Shown: positions 57,505 to 64,000 of the stretch, in pieces | Layout of the letters: each line of letters starts with the position of its first letter | Position numbering within the stretch: the stretch's first letter is position 1 | Assembly: GCA_016215155.1 (NCBI GenBank) | Contig: JACRLQ010000084.1 | Location: forward strand, 21,603-85,602 | Length of the DNA stretch: 64,000 bases | Source: Nitrospirota bacterium | GTDB taxonomy: Bacteria; Nitrospirota; Thermodesulfovibrionia; Thermodesulfovibrionales; UBA6898 | Direction of reading: 5' to 3' | Notes under the pieces: model-generated | Told to the model about the DNA's origin: nothing | Seen by the model: the letters and a program-made list of their open reading frames with translations, nothing else | The model's database searches: none | Program-made: the position numbers and the translations under genes

Positions 57505-58582
57505 TGTTTACCGCTTCCATGGCATTTTGGAGCCTCTCTTCACGCCGCCCCTGCCACATCGCCCTCAGGACGATGAATGCTCCGAGCGCCAGCGCGAATA
57601 TCATTATACCAAAACTTGCGGTTTTTAGTATCTTGGTTGTCTCTGCCGTTATGGAGCCTATCATGCCGAGCTGAGACATATAAACAGGCACCATCAGCGC
57701 GCGGCTGAATAATACTATCACCATGATCAACCCCATGACGACCTTAATCATAAAGGGCTTTACATATGTTGTCCCCATCGCCCCCAGCTGTATCCCAAAG
57801 AGCGAGCCGGCGAGGATGATCATCGCCAACCTGATGTCGACCAGTCCGTGAAGGGCATACTTGAAGGAACCCCCAAGTCCCATGACAAAGGCGATTACAA
57901 GTTCCGTTGCGGACGCCATAAGACTTGGCGCGCCCAGGACATAGATCATGGAAGGCACGCCCACAAACCCGCCTACTGCGATGGTGGCCGCAAGCATACC
58001 GGTCGCAAACCCAAGCGGAAGCGTAAAGAGTATCGATATCCGCGCATCCAGGCTTTTGAAATAGACCATCGTCCCCGGAATATTCACCGACTGGACCCAT
58101 TTTGCGATTTTGGTGATCTTCTCCTCGGCATTGGCGTTGCCCGCCTTGTAGGTCTTCCACGCGTCGCGAAGCACGAAAATCCCTACGATCGCCAGGACCA
58201 CGACGAAGGAGACGCTTACATAAAGATTTGAGCCTGCGTCACCGAACGTCTTCTTTATCTGTTCCTGTATATGTGCCCCGTAGAGGACACCGGCCTCGGC
58301 GGAAATGCCCAGGACGAGCCCGAGCTTGACGTCCACCTGTCCGTATTTCGCGCGTTTGATCGCCCCGACAAGCGCCTTCGGAAATTTGTGGCACATGTTG
58401 CTTGCCACTGCCACAAGGCCCGGTACACCCATGCTCATCATGCCCGGGGTCAGGACGAAGGCACCTCCCGAGCCGATGAACCCGCTAACGAGACCTCCTA
58501 CAAACCCGACAAGAAAAAGATATATTAGGGTCGCCGCATCTAAATTGATAAAATTGGCTGCTGCCTGCGCCAGATCGTGCAT
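57491..58582 (-). CDS. TauE/SafE-type (TSUP) membrane transporter
   Basis: A 363-aa polytopic protein, longer than the usual 250 aa. TSUP motifs are SGFIGSGGAFVLTPGMM near residue 35 and ATIAVGGFVGVPSMIYVLG near 210. An elongated middle loop (about 125-185) distinguishes it. It sits between a small membrane gene and the usp gene, downstream of a sigma-54-like promoter. Substrate unknown. Confidence 0.88.
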   Translation of the reverse strand: MHDLAQAAANFINLDAATLIYLFLVGFVGGLVSGFIGSGGAFVLTPGMMSMGVPGLVAVASNMCHKFPKALVGAIKRAKYGQVDVKLGLVLGISAEAGVLYGAHIQEQIKKTFGDAGSNLYVSVSFVVVLAIVGIFVLRDAWKTYKAGNANAEEKITKIAKWVQSVNIPGTMVYFKSLDARISILFTLPLGFATGMLAATIAVGGFVGVPSMIYVLGAPSLMASATELVIAFVMGLGGSFKYALHGLVDIRLAMIILAGSLFGIQLGAMGTTYVKPFMIKVVMGLIMVIVLFSRALMVPVYMSQLGMIGSITAETTKILKTASFGIMIFALALGAFIVLRAMWQGRREERLQNAMEAVNIGKI

Positions 58583-58585
58583 GGG

Positions 58586-58843
58586 TTATTTGACCTCCAT
58601 TTTCTTGCGTGCCGCTTCAATCCCGAGGACCGTCCAGAAGTGGCCGGTGAAAGACCCGTGGATAAAGGAAAAAACAAATGCCGTTATTATGGGCAGAAAA
58701 GCGTAAAGCCCGCCTCTTGCGAAATTCATGTTTAAGAGGTCCTGGTTCATAAGGAGGGCCGCATACAGCCCGGCCGATATGATGCCGGTAAGGACCATCA
58801 TGCCTATGGGTTTCTTCTTTGTTCTGTTTTCGTGCGATGACAT
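58586..58843 (-). CDS. Small two-helix membrane protein
   Basis: An 85-aa protein with two hydrophobic helices (about 13-30 and 46-70). It is 3 bp from the TSUP gene and preceded by AGGAGGA, so it is probably an accessory protein of that transporter. No named family. Confidence 0.75.
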   Translation of the reverse strand: MSSHENRTKKKPIGMMVLTGIISAGLYAALLMNQDLLNMNFARGGLYAFLPIITAFVFSFIHGSFTGHFWTVLGIEAARKKMEVK

Positions 58844-58856
58844 AGTTCCTCCTTAA

Positions 58857-59030
58857 TTAGTTTGCTTTTCTTATCGACTGCTGTTTTCTCGCCTGCGGCC
58901 TCTGCGTGGCGCGCCCCGCGGGGCGTTTGCCCTCGGACATAATCATGCGGGCTGTTTCGAATTCAGCCTCTTCGGCGAACGCTGCCGCTACCATGATGCG
59001 TTCAAATCTTGTTAATAATCCGTTTTTCAT
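58857..59030 (-). CDS. Small soluble protein in the Usp/TSUP operon
   Basis: A 57-aa protein starting MKNGLLTRFERIMVAAAFAE, with EAEFETARMIMSEGKRPAGR and a basic, Gln-rich tail. The N-terminal helix pattern is recognisable from other small proteins found next to usp genes, but no function is known. AAGGAGACC lies upstream. It is the second gene after the operon promoter. Confidence 0.7.
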   Translation of the reverse strand: MKNGLLTRFERIMVAAAFAEEAEFETARMIMSEGKRPAGRATQRPQARKQQSIRKAN

Positions 59031-59044
59031 TTTGGTCTCCTTTT

Positions 59045-59530
59045 CTAAATCTCCGGGGCCAATGGCCTCGATATATTGACTATCGGTTTCGAAATATTTT
59101 TTAAGAGTTTCTTTATGTCGAACGTCTTTCTGTTTTCTGAAAGCGAGGGGCTCAGAAGCACCATGTCCACATATGGCCTGGATTTGAGGAACCCTTTTAT
59201 GGCCCCCGCAAGGTCGCCGTCTGCCCTGTGGCAGGCAAGCTCGACCGCTGTTTCCTGTGACCTGCTGATAAGGCCGCTGATCTTCTTTTCGACCATGGCC
59301 TTAAACGCGTCCTGCTCGGCGTCCATCATTTTTTTGATGGTCTGCAGGTCGCCGGCCTCTGCGAAGGTCGCGGCTGTCATGATATCTTCAAAGGAATTCG
59401 TGATCTGCGATGGGTAGATGATCAGGACCTCGATCCCGGCATCGAGACTCTTTGCCAGCTCAAGCACGTACGGGAACCCGTCATCACACTGCTCACCTCC
59501 TTTTGTCACGAACAGAATTTTATTAGTCAT
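59045..59530 (-). CDS. Universal stress protein-like protein
   Basis: A 161-aa protein beginning MTNKILFVTKGGEQCDDGFP with ELAKSLDAGIEVLIIYPS, resembling a UspA fold, but the canonical ATP-binding GxxGxxxxxxG motif is absent; instead VDMVLLSPSLSENRKTFDIK occurs. The start at 59530 is favoured by GGAGG 8 nt upstream. It is the first gene of the leftward operon 59530-56650. Confidence 0.75.
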   Translation of the reverse strand: MTNKILFVTKGGEQCDDGFPYVLELAKSLDAGIEVLIIYPSQITNSFEDIMTAATFAEAGDLQTIKKMMDAEQDAFKAMVEKKISGLISRSQETAVELACHRADGDLAGAIKGFLKSRPYVDMVLLSPSLSENRKTFDIKKLLKNISKPIVNISRPLAPEI

Positions 59531-59565
59531 CTCTTTGGCCTCCATGTTGTTTTCAGGATATATAG

Positions 59566-59581
59566 ACCAAATAGCGTGCCA
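59566..59581 (-). promoter_or_regulatory. sigma-54 promoter of the Usp/TSUP operon
   Basis: On the minus strand TGGCAC-GCTAT-TTGGT: exact -24 element and spacing, -12 with GG in place of GC. It is about 35 bp before the operon start. An NtrC-type activator gene lies 230 bp upstream on the same strand. Confidence 0.65.
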
Positions 59582-59725
59582 CCTGCTAACTAACTGATTT
59601 AATTGGAAATTAACTGGGAGATGAGATGAAATTATGTTTCAATATGAAACTGAGGTGAAACGTGTTGATGGGGAAGATCGGGCCTACAGGAAAATAGAGT
59701 CTGTGTTTTGTGTATAGTAATGACA

Positions 59726-59751
59726 ATGGATTCCCGCCTTCGCGAGAATGA
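59726..59751 (-). repeat. Solo dispersed GTCATTCCCG repeat
   Basis: TGGATTCCCG...CGAGAATGAC with one mismatch in the arms, followed by GGCAAAAAAA exactly as at the right end of the GIY-YIG cassette, but without gene or terminal repeats. Confidence 0.75.
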
Positions 59752-59813
59752 CGGCAAAAAAAGAGGAAGTCGGAAAAATGATTGAGAAATATTACTGCGA
59801 GAAGATATGCTGC

Positions 59814-61142
59814 CTAATCCTGCCTCTTTAAAATCCTCCAGAGGCTTGTCCGGGATATGCCGAGCAGTTCCGCGGCCTTTGACCTGTTATTGTCAACAAA
59901 GTCCAGGACCCTTTCGGCATACTCCCTGTTTAGTTCGTCTATGGTCTTCACCCTGTTTGGGTCGAGAGTTTCAACGTCGAAAAGTTTAAGCGACTGCGGA
60001 AGGTTTTCGGGCTGGATCATGGAAGTCTTCTCAAGTATCACCGCCCGCTCTATAATATTTTCGAGTTCCCTGACGTTGCCCGGAAACCCGTATGACATCA
60101 GCGTATCGGTAGCGGCTTTGCTTAACCCCCTGATATGCTTATTCTCCTTTTTGGCGTACTTTTCGAGAAAGTGGGCGCAGAGGGGGACAATGTCCCCTTT
60201 TCTTTCCCTCAGCGGAGGGATATGTATGTCCATCACGTTCAGGCGATAGTAAAGGTCCTCCCTGAACTTACCCTCTCTGATAAGGCCCGAGATGTTCTGG
60301 TTGGTGGCGGATATTATGCGTATATCGACCCTTATCGTCCTGGTCCCCCCGATACGTATAAACTCCCTGTCCTCTATGACCTTAAGGAGCTTTGCCTGAA
60401 TGGATGGCGACATCTCCGCGATCTCATCAAGGAAAAGCGTGCCGGTGTCGGCTATCTCGATAAGCCCTTTCTTCGCGGCCACCGCACCGGTGAAAGCACC
60501 CCGTTCATGCCCGAAGAGTTCGCTCGCAAGGAGCTCTTCAGTAAAGACAGCGCAGTTCAAGGCCATAAACGGCCGGTCTTTCCGTGTGCCCGAATGATGG
60601 ATCAGCTTGGCCACCAGGCCCTTTCCGACGCCGCTTTCGCCCGTGAGGAATACGTTACAGTCGGAGCCCCTGATGCTTCCTATCAGTTCGAGCACCCGTT
60701 TCATGGACCGGCTTTTCGCTATGAAGGGATATTGACTGTCGAGGCCGAGGGTCAGCTTAAGCGCTGTGTTCTCTTTTTCGAGCCTTTTTTTTTCCTGAAG
60801 TTTGGCGACCTTCAGGATCAGCTCATCCAGGTTGAAAGGTTTCGTTATATATTCCGAGGCGCCTTTTTTCATGGCCTCGACAGCGGATTCGATGCTTCCG
60901 AACCCGGTGATCATGACCACATCCGTGTCAGGGGCCGTATCTTTAATCATGGCAAGCAGGGCAAGCCCGTCCATCCCCGGCATCTTTATGTCCGTAATCA
61001 CGACGTCGAAATTGTCCCGCGCCAGGAGGTCCGCCGCGTCGGCGCCGTTACTTACCCCGGTTGCCGCGTGGCCTTCTTTCTGAAGGCTGTACAGAATATG
61101 CTTTAGCGTTATCGCTTCGTCTTCGGCAACCAGTATCTTCAT
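59814..61142 (-). CDS. NtrC-family sigma-54-dependent response regulator
   Basis: A 442-aa activator. The receiver (1-120) has phospho-acceptor D51 in VVITDIKMPG and K102; the AAA+ domain has Walker A GESGVGKG (169-176) and the sigma-54-contacting GAFTGA (216-221); the C-terminal Fis-type HTH is NRSKAAELLGISRTSLWRIL. Its cognate kinase is encoded 2 bp upstream. A likely target is the -24/-12 promoter at 59566-59581. Confidence 0.95.
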   Translation of the reverse strand: MKILVAEDEAITLKHILYSLQKEGHAATGVSNGADAADLLARDNFDVVITDIKMPGMDGLALLAMIKDTAPDTDVVMITGFGSIESAVEAMKKGASEYITKPFNLDELILKVAKLQEKKRLEKENTALKLTLGLDSQYPFIAKSRSMKRVLELIGSIRGSDCNVFLTGESGVGKGLVAKLIHHSGTRKDRPFMALNCAVFTEELLASELFGHERGAFTGAVAAKKGLIEIADTGTLFLDEIAEMSPSIQAKLLKVIEDREFIRIGGTRTIRVDIRIISATNQNISGLIREGKFREDLYYRLNVMDIHIPPLRERKGDIVPLCAHFLEKYAKKENKHIRGLSKAATDTLMSYGFPGNVRELENIIERAVILEKTSMIQPENLPQSLKLFDVETLDPNRVKTIDELNREYAERVLDFVDNNRSKAAELLGISRTSLWRILKRQD

Positions 61143-61144
61143 CT

Positions 61145-62713
61145 TTATTTCCCCGCCGGCAGAGAGATCGTAAAGGTGGTCCCTCTGTCGATATGGCTTT
61201 CCACACTTATCCTGCCCTTATGTTTTTCGATAATATTATAGACTATCGCAAGGCCGAGGCCGGTCCCCCGTCCTTTGGTAGTATAAAAAGGGTCGAAGAT
61301 CCTCTGGATATTTTCCGGGGGTATACCGGCACCCGTATCCGTTATCCTGCACGTGACCGAATTATTACCGGCCTCGTTATCCTGAGCGATTTCGATCGTC
61401 AGCAGCCCTTCGCCGTTCATGGCATGGACCGCGTTCGTGATAAGATTGATGAAGACCTGTTCCATGAGCTGGCGGTCGGCCTGAAGAACGACCTTGTCGG
61501 GGGCTTTAACCGAACAGGTCACCCGGTCGAGTTCGCCCGAGGCCGTCATCTGGTGGATGACCCCGCCGACGACGCCCACGATGTCAACGGCCTCCAGGGC
61601 CGGGGGCTTCTCCCTCGAAAACTCAAGCAGATCGCTCACGATCCTCTTTACCCTCTGGGTCTGGGAAAATATGTCGCCTACAGTCTCTTTGACGATCTCA
61701 GGGCAGGTGATCTGGTCTCCGATCTCCTTCGACAGGATCTGGGCGGAAAGGTAGATATTATTGAGGGGATTATTGAGTTCGTGGGCCACACCCGAGGCCA
61801 GTGTCCCGATGGAGGCCAGCTTCCTGTTTTGGAGCAGCTCCTCGTTTTTGCGTTCAATCTCCATGTCCCTTTCTATCAGGTCATTTTCCATCTTGTTGAA
61901 GGCGTCGATGAGTCTGCCGACCTCGTCCTGTTCATGTGGGACCTGAAGCGATGCAAAATCTCCCTTGCCGGTTTTTTCGATGGCCCCCGTAATTATCTTG
62001 AGGTGATTTACCGCTGACCGGCTGATTATAAACAGGGCGCTTATCCCGAAAATAAGCGAGAGGGGGAAGAGCACGAGAGCGGCCTTCTGGGTATAGCCGA
62101 TGGCCTGTTCGACCTTTTCCCTGGCCGAGCTGTCGAGGTCCTTTGACAATACCAGGATCTCCTCACCCTGCTTCCGAAGTGAAATGATCTCGGCATTTAT
62201 CTCGTTCAGGGAGGCAATTACAGGGGCCTCGGCCGTCAGCCCGAAGACATTCCGCAGAAGTTCGGCGTTGACCACCGGGCTTTCAAGAAAGGTGGTCTCG
62301 ACAATCGGGGCATAGACCCTGGTCTTGCCGTTTTTGTTGAGCCGTCCAAGCTCTTCACGAACGCTGACGGCGCGTTTTTCGATTATCGTAAAGGTTCTGG
62401 AATATTCTTCAGTCTTGCCGTCGAGGGCCTGAAGTTTGCCGGTAGGGAAGATCTGACGGTTCTGCCTGATGATCGCGCGGATCTCGGCCAGATAGGAATA
62501 CACGCTTTCGAGTTCCTTGGGCTCCTGATATATAAGATAGTTCTTCTCATGCCTTCTGAGCTGGAGGGTCTTGCTCCGGAGGCTGTCGGAGAGCTCCAGG
62601 TAACGTATCTCTTTCCTTATCTCGACGAAGCTGACATACCCGGCAAGCGCCAGGGCGGCGATAAGCGCCGAGCTGATGAGGAAGCTCAGGATGATCTTTT
62701 TCTGAAGCGACAT
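61145..62713 (-). CDS. Membrane sensor histidine kinase
   Basis: A 522-aa kinase with N-terminal helix (5-27), a helical periplasmic sensor (about 30-210), second helix (about 210-230), HAMP, a coiled-coil, HisKA with SGVAHELNNPLNNIYLSAQI and HATPase with NLITNAVHAM, DTGAGIPPENI and GRGTGLGLAIV. It should phosphorylate the NtrC-type regulator encoded immediately downstream. Signal unknown. Confidence 0.93.
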   Translation of the reverse strand: MSLQKKIILSFLISSALIAALALAGYVSFVEIRKEIRYLELSDSLRSKTLQLRRHEKNYLIYQEPKELESVYSYLAEIRAIIRQNRQIFPTGKLQALDGKTEEYSRTFTIIEKRAVSVREELGRLNKNGKTRVYAPIVETTFLESPVVNAELLRNVFGLTAEAPVIASLNEINAEIISLRKQGEEILVLSKDLDSSAREKVEQAIGYTQKAALVLFPLSLIFGISALFIISRSAVNHLKIITGAIEKTGKGDFASLQVPHEQDEVGRLIDAFNKMENDLIERDMEIERKNEELLQNRKLASIGTLASGVAHELNNPLNNIYLSAQILSKEIGDQITCPEIVKETVGDIFSQTQRVKRIVSDLLEFSREKPPALEAVDIVGVVGGVIHQMTASGELDRVTCSVKAPDKVVLQADRQLMEQVFINLITNAVHAMNGEGLLTIEIAQDNEAGNNSVTCRITDTGAGIPPENIQRIFDPFYTTKGRGTGLGLAIVYNIIEKHKGRISVESHIDRGTTFTISLPAGK

Positions 62714-62757
62714 AAGCTATTTTAGCACTCGTCAGGCGCTGAGTGTAATGTTTATTA

Positions 62758-63135
62758 ATGCGCGCAGCCGCCGCCATGGGCATGGCCTCCGCAGCAGGAC
62801 TGGGGTGAATATTCGGCCAATCCCCGGGAGACAAAAAGATCAAGGTTTTCCGCAATGGTCCCTTCCTCTGCCTTGTATACCCTGATACCCATCTGGTTGA
62901 GCTTGCCGAGCGCCCCTCCTCCGATGCCGCCTACTACTACGGCGTCAATATGCTGACTGCCCAGCGCCCGGATAGGACTGCATCCGCCCTTTGCATGATG
63001 CTGGTCGACGTTGATTATCGGGGTAACGGTGTTCGAAGGGATATCGACGACGACAAAAAGAGGCGCCGACCCGAAATGGTTATATACCGTACTTTCAATC
63101 CCTTCATTTATTTGTACCGGAAAACAGACTTTCAT
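62758..63135 (-). CDS. NifX-like (FeMo-co biosynthesis family) protein with Cys/His tail
   Basis: From ATG 63135 (AAAGGAGACC upstream) the product is 125 aa: MKVCFPVQINEGIESTVYNH, FGSAPLFVVVD and IDAVVVGGIGGGALGKLN, the dinitrogenase iron-molybdenum cofactor fold (PF02579). The C-terminus SCCGGHAHGGGCAH is Cys/His-rich and probably binds metal. Such stand-alone members occur outside nif clusters and are thought to bind iron-sulfur clusters. The sequence ends with TAA just before 62758. It heads the kinase/NtrC group but may be a separate transcript. Confidence 0.85.
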
Positions 63136-63199
63136 GTGGTCTCCTTTTTTAATTGCTCCCGTCAGCGGGCATTCCGCATTACACACGCCAGCCTCAATT

Positions 63200-63215
63200 A
63201 TGTGCATATGCACAT
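63200..63215 (-). promoter_or_regulatory. 16-bp palindrome before the NifX-like gene
   Basis: ATGTGCATATGCACAT is a perfect palindrome about 65 bp upstream of ATG 63135. A sigma-54-like TGGCGT-N5-ATGC lies between it and the gene (about 63174-63188, minus strand). The palindrome resembles operators of dimeric winged-helix repressors; the regulator is unknown. Confidence 0.55.
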
Positions 63216-63279
63216 TATAACTTTTATGGGTACTTTAATCAATTATTCTTTGATTCAGGAGTTCCCCCATTTTTTTGCC

Positions 63280-63305
63280 GTCATTCCCGCGAAGGCGGGA
63301 ATCCA
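63280..63305 (+). repeat. Dispersed GTCATTCCCG repeat at cassette end
   Basis: A perfect-arm copy, GTCATTCCCG...CGGGAATCCA, 7 bp from the GIY-YIG stop, at the same place as 21774-21799 in the other cassette. Confidence 0.8.
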
Positions 63306-63311
63306 CTCTTT

Positions 63312-63605
63312 TCAGATCAGTAAACTTTCGTACAAATCAGCCCATTCAGAGTTGTGCTCCTCAATAAGTTTGAACTTCCATGCCCGATTCCATTTTTTCA
63401 TTTGCCTTTCCCTCGCTAGTGCTGTCTTGGCATCTTGCGCAACTTCATAGTAAACGAGCCTGTGCACCCCGTATTTCTTTGTGAACCCTTCAACTACGTC
63501 GTTCTTATGCTCATAAATTCTTTTTGCTAGATTTGAAGTTACTCCTATGTAAAGAGTCCCTCTCTTTTGGCTCGCAAGGATATACACGTAAAAGTTTTCT
63601 TTCAT
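63312..63605 (-). CDS. GIY-YIG nuclease-family protein
   Basis: A 97-aa single-domain protein starting MKENFYVYILASQKRGTLYI; VYI and YIG stand for the GIY and YIG elements, with the catalytic-region Arg in NLAKRIYEHKN and Glu-containing RLVYYE, and ending RERQMKKWNRAWKFKLIEEH. This is the small YhbQ/UPF0213-like branch, of unclear biological role; some members are DNA nucleases. It is the only protein of the cassette. ATG 63605 is preferred over an upstream frame to 63689 because the frameshifted copy also starts MKENFY and the leader is conserved as DNA. Confidence 0.88.
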   Translation of the reverse strand: MKENFYVYILASQKRGTLYIGVTSNLAKRIYEHKNDVVEGFTKKYGVHRLVYYEVAQDAKTALARERQMKKWNRAWKFKLIEEHNSEWADLYESLLI

Positions 63606-64000
63606 ATTCAGAATTATAAGACAAAAATGGATTCTTTTCAAAAACAGTCTCCGACCACTTCGATTTGCCCTTAAATCCTTATTGCTCAAGACCCTGCGAG
63701 ACCTATACTCTGTTTATTGGGGGAACTCCCGTTCTTTGATCACTTTTGGAGTGGACGGAGACTGCTGCGGGGCAACCGGTTAGATTTACGTTACCGTTAC
63801 TTTTAGCAGGCTGTTGAAAAAGTGTTTTTCAGATATTTTCGTCATTCCCGTGCAGACGGGAATCCATTGTTTTTAAGAAGTTTGGATACCCGCTGCTTAA
63901 AGCACCTGATATGTATTAAACCTGTCAATAGGAAACTTCGTAATCCGATAATTTATTTTAACCTCCTTATTTAAAGTGTCCATTTCGGTCAGGGCAGAAA
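63606..64000. other. Right end of window without genes
   Basis: Positions 63606-63729 are the conserved cassette leader. Beyond it no gene is seen; a GTCATTCCCG repeat is at 63841-63866 and the rest is AT-rich, unassigned sequence. Confidence 0.5.
63841..63866 (+). repeat. Solo dispersed GTCATTCCCG repeat
   Basis: GTCATTCCCG...CGGGAATCCA with slightly diverged loop, 111 bp right of the cassette end and not inside it. Confidence 0.75.

Larger units (their letters stand above)
63258..63729 (-). mobile_element. GIY-YIG inverted-repeat cassette, intact copy
   Basis: A 472-bp unit with perfect 12-bp terminal inverted repeats GGAGTTCCCCCA (63258-63269) and TGGGGGAACTCC (63718-63729). It is flanked by an exact 9-bp direct repeat TTCTTTGAT (63246-63254 and 63732-63740), 2-3 bp outside the termini, which looks like a target-site duplication. 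It holds one intact GIY-YIG gene, the conserved leader and one GTCATTCCCG hairpin (63280-63305). The copy at 21287-21820 is related along its length. Confidence 0.72.

Overview
The window looks like chromosome of a Gram-negative, probably anaerobic or microaerophilic diazotroph. Reasons: outer-membrane porin and lipoproteins, molybdenum nitrogenase with paired NifI PII proteins, a 12-haem cytochrome c, frequent sigma-54 control, and heavy AGG arginine usage in the core genes. Nitrospirota or a deltaproteobacterial-type lineage fits best, but this is inference; no rRNA is present.

Layout. (1) 1-1.4 kb: leftward start of a dcw cluster (mraZ, rsmH). (2) 1.5-11.2 kb: nifH, nifD, nifK, a fused nifE-nifN, nifX, nifI1, nifI2, a nif ferredoxin and a TauE-type transporter, headed by a NifA-type UAS plus a -24/-12 promoter. 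(3) 11.2-14.4 kb: an accessory insert with a type II restriction-modification pair, an integron attC-like site and a ParDE-type toxin-antitoxin module. (4) 14.5-21.2 kb: a second nif block with its own UAS and -24/-12 promoter: nifB, a small membrane protein, a hesA-like gene, nifV, a stand-alone NifA-type helix-turn-helix protein, a porin, amtB and glnB. (5) 21.3-21.8 kb: a degenerate copy of a short inverted-repeat cassette carrying a GIY-YIG gene; an intact copy lies at 63.3-63.7 kb. (6) 21.8-31.2 kb: a complete-looking tad/flp pilus locus. (7) 31.3-38.9 kb: a tightly coupled envelope/glycosylation cluster (GT-C and GT2 enzymes, methyltransferase, TonB-like protein, AAA+ ATPase). (8) 39-47.3 kb: cytochrome c, class II aldolase, RCC1-repeat lipoprotein, HAD phosphatase, lipocalin, pyrimidine-dimer glycosylase, katG and sodC. 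(9) 47.3-49.1 kb: tRNA-Lys, tRNA-Arg and tRNA-His; a 60-bp duplication of the tRNA-Lys 3' half brackets a 1.3-kb island with higBA. (10) 49.2-64 kb: mostly leftward genes: an uncharacterised three-gene operon, an ATPase, a hybrid histidine kinase, tRNA-Arg, a 12-haem cytochrome, a Usp/TSUP operon, an NtrC-type two-component system and a NifX-like protein.

How it fits together. The two nif blocks together supply structural proteins (HDK), cofactor assembly (B, EN, X, V), electron supply (ferredoxin), ammonium transport (AmtB), and nitrogen sensing (GlnB, NifI1/2). Both blocks carry matching sigma-54/NifA sites, but no full NifA is encoded here. The most unusual features are the GIY-YIG cassette with terminal inverted repeats and flanking direct repeats, and the nifEN gene, which carries intergenic-type palindromic repeats inside its reading frame, one of them at the E/N junction.
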